A DNA stretch of 64,000 bases from Cryomorpha sp963748925 (GCA_963748925.1 CAVVKG010000006.1:1-64000); one strand, 5' to 3'. Counted from the stretch's first letter, positions 16,731 to 27,415 are shown. Numbers and translations: made by a program. The notes: generated by a model from the sequence alone, not told the origin.

Positions 16731-17330
16731 TTAGTTTAAAAAAATCTCTCCCTTTATGCTCTTTAATTGATCTTGAATTTTGTTGAGCATTCTGAGTTTA
16801 TTAATCAAGAATCGCTCCCTCGAAGCTTGATTTTTAGAGCGTACCAAATTGTACTTTTCATCATCACTAAGCCCAATCAGGCCTCCCGCGATGAATGCAG
16901 TTAAGTGAGTCGATAATAATTCGGGAATTAATTTGTGCTCGCTTTTTTGCAAATATTCTCCCAGTTCATGCATGAAATCTTCCGACATTGGGGGAAGTTG
17001 ATCATTCTCGATTACCTGAACATCTCCTCCAGGATATAATTTATCCCCGAGTCGCTCGTGGAACTTTTCAATTTTAAAAAGCTCTTCACAAATAATTTCA
17101 ATATCCGATGCTCCATCTGCGTGAACTCCTATTTCTTTCACAACTTTTACCAGACTTCCGTATCCGGTAATGGCGTTTTTCTTCACGAAGGGTATTCCGA
17201 AAGAGGTGTATTCCTTCGAACAGTCTAGAAGCAATTGTTTATATCTGGGTTCGAAAATATGAAGTCTGGTCTTTTCTCCTGGCAAAAGAAAAAGCTGAAG
17301 TGGAAATAGGGCTATTTTAGTTTTTTGCAT
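16731..17330 (-). CDS. LON-domain (Lon N-terminal substrate-binding domain) protein
   Basis: 199 residues that are only the N-terminal domain of Lon: the ALFPLQLFLLPGEKTRLHIFEPRYKQLL start is diagnostic, followed by the small beta-domain and a helical bundle (about 120-199). There is no ATPase or protease domain. Stand-alone LON-domain proteins are common in bacteria; their role is unknown, perhaps substrate recruitment. The next gene upstream on this strand is the FtsB-like one, 55 bp away. Confidence 0.85.
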   Translation of the reverse strand: MQKTKIALFPLQLFLLPGEKTRLHIFEPRYKQLLLDCSKEYTSFGIPFVKKNAITGYGSLVKVVKEIGVHADGASDIEIICEELFKIEKFHERLGDKLYPGGDVQVIENDQLPPMSEDFMHELGEYLQKSEHKLIPELLSTHLTAFIAGGLIGLSDDEKYNLVRSKNQASRERFLINKLRMLNKIQDQLKSIKGEIFLN

Positions 17331-17385
17331 GGCTCATCTACTTTGGTTGAAAAATTCAGAGCTGCGCAAAATAGAATTACCGCTC

Positions 17386-17685
17386 TTATTCTTCGTTTTC
17401 TTTAAGTATTACAAAAACATCCTCGTTTTCCCGCTTCATACGGTATTGCTCTCGGGCAAATTTTTCGAGCATTTCTTTGTTGGTAGTCAATTCTTCTGTC
17501 TGAACCTTAGCGTCTTGGAGTTCCGTTTCAAGATATTCTTTTTGCTCATTTATTTTGTGCAATTTCCACTTGATCTGGATTTGAGAAATAAGATCGTGCG
17601 CATCAAAAAAGGTAACATAGACTACAAAAGCTATCATCACCAGAATATAGCGATTCTTTAATATTTTGGGTATTTTTTTTGACAC
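17386..17685 (-). CDS. Septum formation initiator (FtsB/DivIC family) protein
   Basis: 99 residues: a short basic cytosolic start (MSKKIPKILKNR), one transmembrane helix (about 13-30), then a long periplasmic coiled coil (about 35-85) ending in the family's AREQYRMKRENEDVFVI motif. FtsB/DivIC proteins join FtsL and FtsQ/DivIB in the divisome and help activate septal peptidoglycan synthesis. The start codon is GTG at 17685. Confidence 0.88.
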   Translation of the reverse strand: MSKKIPKILKNRYILVMIAFVVYVTFFDAHDLISQIQIKWKLHKINEQKEYLETELQDAKVQTEELTTNKEMLEKFAREQYRMKRENEDVFVILKENEE

Positions 17686-17717
17686 GTGTAAATTTAGATC
17701 TTATTTTTTCGATGAAA

Positions 17718-17751
17718 ATAAAAACTCCTGCTTAGTTGTAAACAGGAGTTT
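17718..17751 (-). terminator. Rho-independent terminator of pruA
   Basis: 9-bp perfect stem (17722-17730 with 17743-17751) followed on the minus strand by TTATTTTCATC after the stem's own T-run. It lies 115 bp after the pruA stop. Confidence 0.8.
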
Positions 17752-17865
17752 CTTAATTATGTTGCCTCTTCCTATGATATGATCAGAGGATCTTTCCCAA
17801 ACCAGCAATTTTTTCTCGGCCCTTGCGAGCTTTGAAAAGGCTGAGTTAGATCACTGCATTCCAAA

Positions 17866-19494
17866 TTATCCCATAAATGGGTAACGGTAGTCTCGTGCGG
17901 GTACAAATGTTTCTTTGATTGTTCTTGGCGATACCCAGCGCAATAAGTTTAAGTAAGAACCTGCCTTATCATTGGTTCCGGAACCACGAGCACCTCCAAA
18001 TGGTTGCTGACCAACAACTGCTCCCGTAGGCTTATCATTAATATAGAAGTTTCCTGCGGCATTAGCCAGGCGGTTGGTTGCTAATTCTATAGCGTAACGG
18101 TCTTGAGAAAGGATAGCACCTGTAAGAGCGTATTCTGACGATTCATCTACCAATTTAAGTGTTTCCTCAAACTTGTTTTCGTCGTAAACATATATCGTTA
18201 TTACGGGACCAAAAATTTCTTCACACATGGTTCTGAATTTTGGATTTGTGGTTACTACAACGGTAGGCTCTATAAAGTAACCTTTCGATCCATCATAATT
18301 TCCACCCGCTATTATCTCGGCATCATCCTGCTCTTTGATGAAATCAATATAACCCGTTATTTTATCAAATGCAGGTTTGTCGATAACCGCATTAATGAAG
18401 TTTGAGAAATCAGATGGAGCTCCCATTTTAAAGCTTTTTACGTCTTCAAGAAGTTTTTTCTTAACATCATCCCAAATATTACTTGGTATGTAAGCGCGCG
18501 AAGCAGCAGAACATTTTTGACCTTGAAACTCAAAAGCACCACGGGCAATAGCCACGGCCACATGTATGGGATGAGCGGATTTATGCGCTACAATAAAGTC
18601 TTTACCCCCCGTTTCACCAACAATACGTGGGTAAGTGCGGAAAGTGTCAAGGTTTTTACCAATTTCTTTCCATAAATGTTTAAATACTCCCGTTGACCCT
18701 GTAAAGTGCAATCCAGCAAAATCTTTGTGCTTGAAAACCACATCGCCTGCTACCGGGCCGTCCACTGTTATAAGGTTTATAACACCATCTGGTAGGCCTG
18801 CTTCTTTAAATATTTTCATTATTAAATTAGCAGAATATACTTGGCTGTCTGCAGGTTTCCAAACACATACGTTCCCCATAAGGGCAGCAGAAGCAGGTAG
18901 ATTACCGGCTATGGCAGTGAAGTTAAAAGGGGTAATACAAAACACAAATCCTTCCAATGGTCGGTATTCTAATCTATTCCACACACCTGGAGAGCTATTT
19001 GGCTGGTTCGCATAAATCTCTTCCATGTAGTAAACATTGAATCTCAAGAAATCAATAAGTTCACACACAGCATCTATTTCAGCTTGATATGCATTTTTAC
19101 TTTGAGCAATCATCGTAGATGCATTCATCTCATAACGATAAGGTCCCGCAATAAGATCTGCAGCTTTCAGAAAAATTGAGGCACGATGCTCCCAGCTCAG
19201 GGCAGCCCATTTTTCTTTTGCTTCCAGGGCTGCGTCAATAGCTTGTTTTACGTGCTCGGAGGTTCCTCTATTAGAATGACCTACCACTTTTTTGTGGTCG
19301 AAGGGCGGTGTAAGAGACAACTTCTCATCGGTGCGCACTTCTTTTCCGCCTATATACATCGGCACGTCAATAGGGTCTTGGTCTATTAACTTTTTAAAGG
19401 TTTGTTCTAGATTTTTGCGTTCTGGAGAACCGGGTGCATAATCAAATACAGGTTCGTTTTCGGGAAATGGAATTTGATATACTCCTTTTGACAT
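17866..19494 (-). CDS. pruA: 1-pyrroline-5-carboxylate dehydrogenase (L-glutamate gamma-semialdehyde dehydrogenase)
   Basis: 542-residue aldehyde dehydrogenase of the P5CDH type. It oxidises glutamate semialdehyde to glutamate with NAD+, the second step of proline (and ornithine/arginine-derived) catabolism. Catalytic Cys328 lies in FEFQGQKCSAASRAY, the general base Glu294 in VGETGGKDF, and the NAD-binding FTGSTGV motif near 265-270. Length fits the monofunctional Bacteroidota enzyme without a proline dehydrogenase domain. It stands alone, with promoter and terminator of its own. Confidence 0.95.
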   Translation of the reverse strand: MSKGVYQIPFPENEPVFDYAPGSPERKNLEQTFKKLIDQDPIDVPMYIGGKEVRTDEKLSLTPPFDHKKVVGHSNRGTSEHVKQAIDAALEAKEKWAALSWEHRASIFLKAADLIAGPYRYEMNASTMIAQSKNAYQAEIDAVCELIDFLRFNVYYMEEIYANQPNSSPGVWNRLEYRPLEGFVFCITPFNFTAIAGNLPASAALMGNVCVWKPADSQVYSANLIMKIFKEAGLPDGVINLITVDGPVAGDVVFKHKDFAGLHFTGSTGVFKHLWKEIGKNLDTFRTYPRIVGETGGKDFIVAHKSAHPIHVAVAIARGAFEFQGQKCSAASRAYIPSNIWDDVKKKLLEDVKSFKMGAPSDFSNFINAVIDKPAFDKITGYIDFIKEQDDAEIIAGGNYDGSKGYFIEPTVVVTTNPKFRTMCEEIFGPVITIYVYDENKFEETLKLVDESSEYALTGAILSQDRYAIELATNRLANAAGNFYINDKPTGAVVGQQPFGGARGSGTNDKAGSYLNLLRWVSPRTIKETFVPARDYRYPFMG

Positions 19495-19533
19495 AATATT
19501 CTAGGTTTTACGTATTGTATTTATTTAAGCCTG

Positions 19534-19541
19534 CAAAAATA
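19534..19541 (-). promoter_or_regulatory. Probable pruA promoter (-7 box)
   Basis: TAttTTTG on the minus strand, about 40 nt upstream of the pruA ATG. No clear -33 TTG at the usual distance. Confidence 0.5.
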
Positions 19542-19593
19542 CAAAAATGATTAGCCTTTCTTGTATCGTTTAAGAATACCTTTCGTATCAATG

Positions 19594-19621
19594 TTGACTT
19601 TTGGCATAATTCTTACTTTAG
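19594..19621 (+). promoter_or_regulatory. Probable promoter of the Reg_prop histidine kinase
   Basis: TTG (19594-19596), 17-bp spacer, TActTTAG (19614-19621), one mismatch from the consensus -7 box; it lies about 20 nt before the TTG start codon at 19640. Confidence 0.5.
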
Positions 19622-19639
19622 CCTCAACGAAAATTCGAT

Positions 19640-22600
19640 TTGAAGAAATTTACGTCCTTATTTAGCAAAATATGTTTTGCCGTCATCGCACTGGGCTATG
19701 GCGTGGACTTATATGCACAATCTACTCAGTTTAATTCACTTTCACTCAAGGAAGGTCTATCACAAGGTACTGCTACATGTATTATTCAGGATATAAATGG
19801 GTTTATGTGGATTGGTACCAGAGATGGGCTGAATCGATTTGATGGAAATCGCATTGATATCTTGCAATACGATCTGACGGATAGCTCTTCAATTAGTAAC
19901 AATTCAATTACCGCGCTGGCCACAGTGAGCAACGGGGATGTCTGGGCCGGTACCAATTTCGGATTAAATAGAATCGACTCAAAAACATTAAATTCAAAAT
20001 CCTACTATCACTGGTTTGAGGATTCAGAAGCTATCAGTAGCAATAAGATTAGTGCTCTAAGCGAAGATCAATTGGGTAGATTATGGATTGGTACGGATAA
20101 TGGTTTGAATAGGCTGGATAATTGGGAAGAAAACAGTTTTGTAAAATTTTCGATAGACGCAAATGATCCCACAAGCCTTTCTAATAATTCTATAAATGAT
20201 ATTTTGGTTGATTCTGCAGGGAGAGTTTGGATTGGTACCGATGGTGGTTTAAATCTTTATTTACCCGAAACGAATTCTTTATAGACGGTTTAGATTGCTC
20301 TATGATGATGAAAATAGCCTAAGCAATAACAAAGTACTTTCGCTCTGTGAGGATAAAGACGGGACTATATGGATAGGTACGAAAAATGGTCTCAATAAAT
20401 ACAATTTTGAGATGGATGTTTTCACAAGGTATTATACTGATGAACCTAAAAGAAATTTACTTCCATCGAATATTATAAACGATTTAATCATTGATCAGGC
20501 CGGCGATTTATGGGCTGGAACTCCAGGTGGTTTATGTAGGATTTCGAAAGAAATGAGTAGGTCCACTCAATATCATACTGCACCCGGAAAGATAAATTCT
20601 CTCCCCAATGACCACATACTTAGTTTGTACTCGGGAATATCAGGTATGGTATGGATAGGAACAAAATCGGCCGGAGTTGCAATGCTCGATCTGGAAGCAC
20701 CGCAATTTCTTTCTGTAGTGTACCCTGGTCAAAACGGATATGAGCCTGAGGAAAATCAGGTTTATTGTTTTCTTGAAGTAGATACCAACCGGATATTTAT
20801 AGGCACAGGAAAGGGCGTGGCCATGTACAATCCATACGATGATACATCTTATTTCTTTTCCAACTCGAAAACTAATAAGCTCGGAGAAATAGAGAAACCT
20901 GTACTCTCATTAACATCAACTTCTGATGGGTTGTTATGGATAGGCACGGATGGTATCGGACTAGCTTCTTATTCGATGGACGCCGATTCTATTGCCTATT
21001 ACAATATAAATTCTTTAGGCTCTGGAGGACTCTCTAACAATGCTATTACTGATATAGAAGCAGACTCGAAAGACAATCTTTGGATCGCCACTTCTGGAGG
21101 CGGACTTAGCTACCTAAATCGGAAATTCAATTCTTTCAAAACCTTCAGTTTTGATGGTAATGATCCAAATAGTATTCGCGATAACAATGTAAATTGCATA
21201 GCTGTTGATAGCCTGCAAAATGTATGGTTTGGAACGGGAAATGCTGGATTGTATCATCTCAATTCTAAAACTGACGAATTGACGCGCTACGAAGCAGGAA
21301 ATATAACCGACGGCTACCTACCTTCAAATACAATTAATCAAGTCTATATCGATTCACAAAATCAACTGTGGGTATCATCATCTTCAGGAGGAATCTCAAA
21401 ATACGATCCAGAACAGGATACTTTCAAAACCTACAATTCACATCAAGGATTGGTTAACAACGTGGCTTTGGCTTTAACTTCAGATAGTGATGGTAACTTA
21501 TGGGTAAGTACCAATGGCGGTGTTTCTACTTTTAATCCTGAAACAGAAACGTTTAGAAATTATAATGAACAAGAAGTTTTAGGGGAAAATACATTTTATC
21601 CGCGAAGCATTATCAGCACCTCCAGAGGTTTAATTATGTTTGGAGGAGCCAATGGCTTTGATTTCATCAATTACAACGGAATTCAGGAAAATGACTTGAT
21701 TCCCCGGGTAGTAATTACCGGCTTTCAGCTCATTAATTTTAAGGAAAACATAAATTCTCCCAAGCCTTATGTTGCGGTTAGCGATAGAATGGAACTGGAG
21801 TATAATCACTCTGGTTTCACAATAGAGTTTGCAGCATTAAATTTTAAGCAGGCTCATAAAAATCAATATGCATACAGACTTCTGGGCTTGTTTGATCAAT
21901 ATCGATACATAGGCAACCGGCACTTTGCCACCTTCTCTAACTTAAATCCCGGCACCTATACTTTTGAGGTAATAGGAAGTAATAATGATGGGTATTGGAA
22001 CAATGAGCCGGCGGTTATGAAAATCGTTGTTCATCCTGCCTACTGGCAAACGAAATGGTTTCAAATACTCATTTTGGTAGCGATTATAAGCGTGCTTTAT
22101 CTATTTTATAGGTTCAAGCTAGCATCAGAAAAAGAGCGAAATCAACGGCTGGAACGCGCTGTAAATTTGCGCACTAGCGAAATATCGAAAGAGCGTGATA
22201 CCAATGTAATTCTCTTAAAAGAAGTTCATCACAGGGTAAAAAATAATCTTCAAATTATTGTGAGTCTGCTGAATCTGCAATCCCGATTTATAACCGATTC
22301 GAAACTTCTTGATGTCTTTAGTGAAATACAAAACAGGGTGCGATCCATGTCGCTCATTCACGAAAAAATGTATAAGACCAAAGATCTCAAAACAGTGAAT
22401 ATTGAAGAGTATATTACAGACTTGTCTGAAAGCTTGCTAAATACATACCGACTAGCACAAAAAGTGGAATTGGATGTACTCGTTGATGCAAATAAATTTA
22501 ACAGTGATACCCTCACACCTTTAGGTTTAATAATAAATGAGGTCATTTCTAATGCTTTAAAACATGCGTTTAAAGAAGATAAGACTGGAAAAATATTTGT

Positions 22601-22811
22601 ACGTATCAACACGCTTGATGTGGGTAGGTATAAGTTAATAATAGGTGACGACGGGATAGGAATGCCAAAGAATATTCTACTGGGTGAGCCGGAGTCTTTT
22701 GGTACAGAGCTTATTGAGGCTCTTAGTGAACAACTCAATGGAACCATTAAGCTTTTATCAAATACAAAGGGTACTGTATATGAAGTTGAATTTGAAGATG
22801 TGGGTGATTAA
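19640..22811 (+). pseudogene. Reg_prop (two-component propeller) sensor histidine kinase, frameshifted
   Basis: Large membrane sensor: signal peptide, two periplasmic seven-bladed propellers of Reg_prop repeats (recurrent IWIGT.. GLN motifs), a Y_Y_Y domain, one transmembrane helix (FQILILVAIISVLYLFYRF), a coiled linker, then a HisKA_2 dimerisation domain (EVHHRVKNNLQIIVSLLNL, phospho-accepting His) and an HATPase_c domain (INEVISNALKHAF, GDDGIGM). There is no receiver or AraC output domain, so it needs a separate regulator. The first frame stops at TAG 20282-20284 and the second carries the rest. Dropping one T of TTT 20278-20280 gives one 1056-residue frame through a propeller repeat. The start is TTG 19640, the only one that keeps the signal peptide. 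Confidence 0.85.
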
Positions 22812-22901
22812 AGGAAGCTTACTGAGAAATAGAAAGTTTTTTAGTTGTGATCACTTAATTGGCATGCGCGCCAAAGGAGCCCCGAAAAAAATCAATTAGA
22901 G

Positions 22902-23288
22902 TTAATTTAACCTATATGGAACCATCAATATAAACTCCGGGATGGCCACTTTAAACTCTTCGTTTGTTTCCAGATTCTTCATTAAATAATAGCCTTTCAT
23001 TACACCTGTATCGGTAGTGAAATCGCAAGAAGACCGGTAAGAATAGTTATCTCCGGGCTCAATTATTGGTTGCTCACCAATAACCCCTGTACCTTTTACC
23101 TCCCGCTGCTGGGTGTTACTATCAGTTATTTTCCAATAGCGGCTCAATAACTGGATAGGCTGGGTGTTTTTATTTTCAATGCGAATACCATAGGAAAAGA
23201 CGAACAAGCGATTAGCCGGATTAGATAATTTCTGTTCAAATCGGCAATCAACTGATATAACTATTCCCGATGTAAGCGCCGTAGCCAT
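22902..23288 (-). CDS. apaG: ApaG (DUF525) family protein
   Basis: 128 residues of the ApaG fibronectin-III-like fold. It shows the family pattern FSYGIRIENKNTQPIQLLSRYWKI, then VKGTGVIGEQPIIEPGDNYSY, followed by GVMKGYYLM. In Enterobacteria apaG loss affects Co2+ resistance and Mg2+ efflux, but the molecular function is unresolved. I choose ATG 23288 (MATALTSG) over an in-frame ATG 30 bp upstream, because the extra ten residues do not fit the family's start. It lies downstream of the DUF5103 gene on the same strand. Confidence 0.9.
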   Translation of the reverse strand: MATALTSGIVISVDCRFEQKLSNPANRLFVFSYGIRIENKNTQPIQLLSRYWKITDSNTQQREVKGTGVIGEQPIIEPGDNYSYRSSCDFTTDTGVMKGYYLMKNLETNEEFKVAIPEFILMVPYRLN

Positions 23289-23353
23289 TTCCTTAAGTAT
23301 ATGCAGCAAGATTAGCAAATTCCATTTAAAGATGAAAGTAGAACTGCCAAAAC

Positions 23354-24721
23354 TTACTTTTTGAATGTATTAATAACTCTGTAGCCCACCAATTTATCAG
23401 AAAAACTACTTCTATCTTTGTAGTAAACCAAAATCGTGTATTCGTTTTCGGTTTCAAAATGATTGCCTTCGGTAAGATCCGTAGTACCATTATCTTGAGA
23501 TTTGTATTTCCACAAATAGATGTAGTTGTAATAGCCTTGTTTCAATTTAAGGGTTTTTTCATATCTCAATTTTAAAGGATTATATACCATTTTAAATGGT
23601 TCAGACATTTCCCAATTAGACATCTGACCAAAAAGATACATGTCCCCATTTCCTAAAAAGGCATCAACGGGCATTTCAAAATGCACCGTAACGTAGTCCG
23701 ACTCAAGATGCGCATCTTGCATATCGTCGTTTTTAATCAGTAAGCGTCCATTAATGTCCTGATCAAAAGTGTATTGAAGAAAAGCCCGCCTTATGTCTTG
23801 TGATAAATAGATATGGTATCCATCATTCTCAAGCTCCACATTTGCCACGCGCTCACTTCGGTATCTTACGCTTTTCGCATCAAAGAATCTAAATTCATTA
23901 ATGCCGTCGAAAGTCAATTCATTTTGAAAATTATAAACCAGTTCCCTACCTTTAATAAAGCTCGGTTTTAATCCGCGCTTTGCGTTGTCAAGTCTGTTGT
24001 TTTGCAAAACCACCAACTCTATTTCACTATAGGGATTAAGGGTTTCGACCCCGTTTAGATTAACCGTAATATCAACCTTCTGTCGGTATTCGCGCTCCGC
24101 TACAATGCTAGATGGCCTTATGTTAGCATTTATAGTAGTCAGGGGCTCTACAACCATAAATCGGGCAGTAAGAATAGGTCGCTCTTCATCGTCTTCAACA
24201 AACACTTTTATAACATAATTCCCACTCCGTGTTAGATTTATACGATCGTTCGGAAACTTTACTTTGTAATGCGTGTAGGGCTGTATGGTGTTGAACGAAA
24301 ATTCGTAATCTGAAATGAAATCGGTATTGTAACCCTCCTGATAGTCCATTAACTGTAAATCAGACGATTTCCAATCGTGGGTGCAATGTTCAAACCGGTA
24401 ATACATGTTTCTGGCGTTTTCGCCTAAATCATCGAAGGATAAGATTACCTGCTCTGTTCCATTCAGCTGAATAACCGGTGAACCTAGCTCAGAGCCCGTG
24501 GTATAAAGCAACATCGTTTTAATACTCGGATCAAATATCTGATTTGTATATGGTTCTGAACTTTTTCCGGCACTTGTGAAATTCGGATTATCGCTGTTAT
24601 TTTCAGTTTCATCAGGGTCTATTTGATCCGCGGTGGCAGAGGCCTTTCCGGCACTGCAAGATTGAAGTGTAATTAGGAATAGTACCCAAACTAGCGTACT
24701 GATTTTAAAGGGTAGGTTCAT
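23354..24721 (-). CDS. DUF5103 domain lipoprotein
   Basis: 455 residues. A lipoprotein signal (LFLITLQSCSAG, lipidated Cys about residue 22) is followed by a linker rich in Asp/Asn/Ser and the DUF5103 architecture: an N-terminal beta-sandwich (LLSFDDLGENARNMYYRFEHC, then HYKVKFPNDRINLTRSGNY) and a C-terminal sandwich with a carbohydrate-binding-like fold (FGQMSNWEMSEPF). Function unknown; confined to Bacteroidota. I prefer ATG 24721 because an upstream in-frame ATG (24751) would bury the lipoprotein signal. It is divergent from nqrA. Confidence 0.8.
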   Translation of the reverse strand: MNLPFKISTLVWVLFLITLQSCSAGKASATADQIDPDETENNSDNPNFTSAGKSSEPYTNQIFDPSIKTMLLYTTGSELGSPVIQLNGTEQVILSFDDLGENARNMYYRFEHCTHDWKSSDLQLMDYQEGYNTDFISDYEFSFNTIQPYTHYKVKFPNDRINLTRSGNYVIKVFVEDDEERPILTARFMVVEPLTTINANIRPSSIVAEREYRQKVDITVNLNGVETLNPYSEIELVVLQNNRLDNAKRGLKPSFIKGRELVYNFQNELTFDGINEFRFFDAKSVRYRSERVANVELENDGYHIYLSQDIRRAFLQYTFDQDINGRLLIKNDDMQDAHLESDYVTVHFEMPVDAFLGNGDMYLFGQMSNWEMSEPFKMVYNPLKLRYEKTLKLKQGYYNYIYLWKYKSQDNGTTDLTEGNHFETENEYTILVYYKDRSSFSDKLVGYRVINTFKK

Positions 24722-24814
24722 TTCAATTTTTGTTTTCCTGTTTAGAATCATTCTAAATTGCTGACTTGTGTTTTATCCATCCTAAACAACTGTGGTTCTA
24801 ATAAAAACAATTGC

Positions 24815-24822
24815 TAATTTTG
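24815..24822 (+). promoter_or_regulatory. Probable nqr operon promoter (-7 box)
   Basis: TAatTTTG lies 27 nt upstream of the nqrA ATG; no strong -33 TTG is seen at 19 bp. Position and sequence fit the Bacteroidota consensus. Confidence 0.6.
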
Positions 24823-24849
24823 CGCCAAATTTTAAAGGACTCCTAAGGC

Positions 24850-26199
24850 ATGTCAAAAGCCATAAAAATAACGAAAGGTGTCGACATTAAACTCGAGGGC
24901 TCTGCCGAAAGTAAAATTTCGTCAGCGCAAAGATCGAATGTTTATGCGATAAAACCTGACGATTTTTTCGGTACCATTCCGAAATTGATGGTAAAACAAG
25001 GAGAGACGGTTAAAGCCGGCTCATCATTATTCTTTGATAAGAAACGTGATAAAATTAAATTTCCTTCGCCTGTAAGCGGTGAGGTTGTTGAAATTAAGCG
25101 CGGTGATAAACGTAAAATTCTGGAGGTTAAAATATTAGCCGATTCAGAATTGGTTTACGAATCTTTTAGTCCCTGGACAGGCGGAGATCGCCAAAAATTG
25201 ATTGATACCATGCTTTCAATGGGTCTTTGGCCATTTTTGAAACAGCGCCCTTATGGTATAATCGCCAACCCAGATGAAGCTCCACGTGATATTTTTATAT
25301 CAGGATTTGATTCAGCTCCGCTCGCTGCGGATATGGAGGTGGTTCTAAAAAATGAGCTCGATAATTTTAAAGCAGGTGTGGAAGCTCTTAAAGTGCTCTC
25401 TTCCGGTGGTGTTCACTTAGGTGTTCGCAAAGGCTCTTCGCTTTATAATGAAGTTTCAGGAGTTGAAAAAACGGAATTTTCCGGACCGCACCCAGTGGGT
25501 AATGTTGGTGTTCAAATTCATCATACAAAGCCTATCAATAAAGGTGAAGTTGTGTGGACAGTGAATCCTGCAGATGTTGCCATTATTGGTAAAAGTTTGA
25601 AAGCGGGTAAATTTATGGCCGAGCGAACAATTGCTTTGGTAGGTTCTGAGGTTAAGAATCCACAGTATTTTACCGCTGTAATTGGCGCTTCTATTGATTC
25701 AATTGTAGGCGACAATGAGAAAGAAGGCAATAACCGTATCATAAGCGGAAATGTATTGACCGGATCAAAGGTGTCACGAGATGGTTTCCTTGGTTTTTAT
25801 GACAATACAATTTCTATTATACCTGAAGGAGATGAAAAGAAATTCTTCATTACAGAAGGATGGCTTGCTCCTGGATTTTCTCGTTTTAGCCTTAACCACT
25901 CATACCCAAGCTGGTTATTAGGAGGTAAAAAGTATAAGCTTGATACCAATTTGAATGGTGAGACCAGGGCATTTGTAGTAACTGGCGAACTCGAAAAAGT
26001 TTTTCCGTTTGATATTTATCCTATGCAGCTGATCAAGGCAATAATGATCAACGACATTGATACAATGGAAAACCTTGGAATCTATGAGGTTCTTCCCGAA
26101 GATTTTGCGTTGTGCGAATTCGCATGTACTTCCAAAATAAATATTCAGTCGGTAGTTGCGCAGGGATTGGTTGACCTTAGAAACGAATTTGCATCCTAA
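24850..26199 (+). CDS. nqrA: Na+-translocating NADH:quinone reductase subunit A
   Basis: 449-residue cytosolic/peripheral subunit of the Nqr complex. It shows the NqrA start (IKITKGVDIKLEG), the lipoyl-like beta-barrel segment (VKQGETVKAGSSLFFDKK), and the FFITEGWLAPGFSRFSLN and CEFACTSK motifs. NqrA contributes to the quinone-binding region. First gene of nqrABCDEF, with a promoter upstream. The complex oxidises NADH, reduces quinone and pumps Na+ outward. Confidence 0.97.
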   Translation: MSKAIKITKGVDIKLEGSAESKISSAQRSNVYAIKPDDFFGTIPKLMVKQGETVKAGSSLFFDKKRDKIKFPSPVSGEVVEIKRGDKRKILEVKILADSELVYESFSPWTGGDRQKLIDTMLSMGLWPFLKQRPYGIIANPDEAPRDIFISGFDSAPLAADMEVVLKNELDNFKAGVEALKVLSSGGVHLGVRKGSSLYNEVSGVEKTEFSGPHPVGNVGVQIHHTKPINKGEVVWTVNPADVAIIGKSLKAGKFMAERTIALVGSEVKNPQYFTAVIGASIDSIVGDNEKEGNNRIISGNVLTGSKVSRDGFLGFYDNTISIIPEGDEKKFFITEGWLAPGFSRFSLNHSYPSWLLGGKKYKLDTNLNGETRAFVVTGELEKVFPFDIYPMQLIKAIMINDIDTMENLGIYEVLPEDFALCEFACTSKINIQSVVAQGLVDLRNEFAS

Positions 26200-26211
26200 A
26201 AATAAAGTAAA

Positions 26212-27411
26212 GTGAAAGCATTAGAAAATTTGTTAGATAAAATCAAGACACCATTTGAAAAAGGTGGTAAACTTGAGAAGTTTTATCCTGTTTACGACGC
26301 ACTCGAAACTTTTGCATTCGTACCGGATCATACTACAGTAAAAGGATCACATATTCGTGATGCTATTGATATGAAGCGCACCATGTTTCTGGTTATTGTT
26401 GCCATGGTTCCTGCGCTCCTTTTTGGAATTTACAACACCGGATATCAGCATTTTATGGCCCTCGGTACTGAGGCGACATTCATGGAGATGTCGCTCTTCG
26501 GACTTTGGAAAGTATTGCCTCTCATAGTAGTTTCATACGCCGTGGGTCTTGGAGTTGAATTTATCTTCTGTATAATCAAAGGTCATGCGATTAATGAGGG
26601 TTTCCTCGTTTCAGGTATGTTAATACCGCTTATTATGCCTGTAGACGTTCCGCTTTGGATGGTAGCAGTGGCGACGGCATTTGCAGTACTTATTGCTAAG
26701 GAAGTATTTGGTGGAACAGGAATGAATATTCTGAACGTGGCGCTTACAGCTCGTGCATTCCTATTCTTTGCTTACCCTACAAAAATGTCGGGTAATAAGG
26801 TCTGGGTTAATACTGAAGGTGGCTCTGTTGTAGATGGTTATACAGGTGAAACTCTTTTGGCTCAAGCAATAGAGCAAGGAAATAATTTCAAGGATATTGC
26901 TAACAATAGTTACGCCAGCATAAGTGAAAGCTTTACGGCATCATTTCTCGGGTTTATACCGGGTTCTATTGGCGAAACATCTACACTGGCTATACTTATT
27001 GGTGCTGCCATTTTGCTCTGGACAGGTATTGCCAGCTGGAGAATAATCTTTATGGGTATCGTTGGTGGAGCTGCGATGGGTATGATATTTAATATTTTGG
27101 GGCCTCAGTACTTTCCGGATAATCTCTACCTTCAAGTGCCATGGTGGCAACAACTTGTAATGGGTGGTTTTGCCTTTGGAATTGTATTTATGGCAACTGA
27201 TCCTGTTACGGCAGCTCAAACGGCAAAAGGTAAACTCATTTATGGTTTCCTTATAGGTTTGTTAGGAATTCTTATCAGAGTAGTGAATCCGGCATATCCT
27301 GAAGGAATTATGATGGCTATTCTCTTTATGAACGTTATGGCGCCTACCATAGACCATTATGTGATTCAGGGAAATATTAAGAAAAGATTAAAAAGACTTA
27401 AAACAGCATAG
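26212..27411 (+). CDS. nqrB: Na+-translocating NADH:quinone reductase subunit B
   Basis: 399-residue membrane subunit with about ten transmembrane helices, including the GFLVSGMLIPLIMP and FMATDPVTAAQT segments. The covalent FMN site is probably Thr214 in DGYTGETLLA (S/T-G-x-T pattern). It forms the main Na+ channel and binds riboflavin with NqrE. The start codon is GTG, 12 bp after nqrA. Confidence 0.97.
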   Translation: MKALENLLDKIKTPFEKGGKLEKFYPVYDALETFAFVPDHTTVKGSHIRDAIDMKRTMFLVIVAMVPALLFGIYNTGYQHFMALGTEATFMEMSLFGLWKVLPLIVVSYAVGLGVEFIFCIIKGHAINEGFLVSGMLIPLIMPVDVPLWMVAVATAFAVLIAKEVFGGTGMNILNVALTARAFLFFAYPTKMSGNKVWVNTEGGSVVDGYTGETLLAQAIEQGNNFKDIANNSYASISESFTASFLGFIPGSIGETSTLAILIGAAILLWTGIASWRIIFMGIVGGAAMGMIFNILGPQYFPDNLYLQVPWWQQLVMGGFAFGIVFMATDPVTAAQTAKGKLIYGFLIGLLGILIRVVNPAYPEGIMMAILFMNVMAPTIDHYVIQGNIKKRLKRLKTA

Positions 27412-27415
27412 TACT

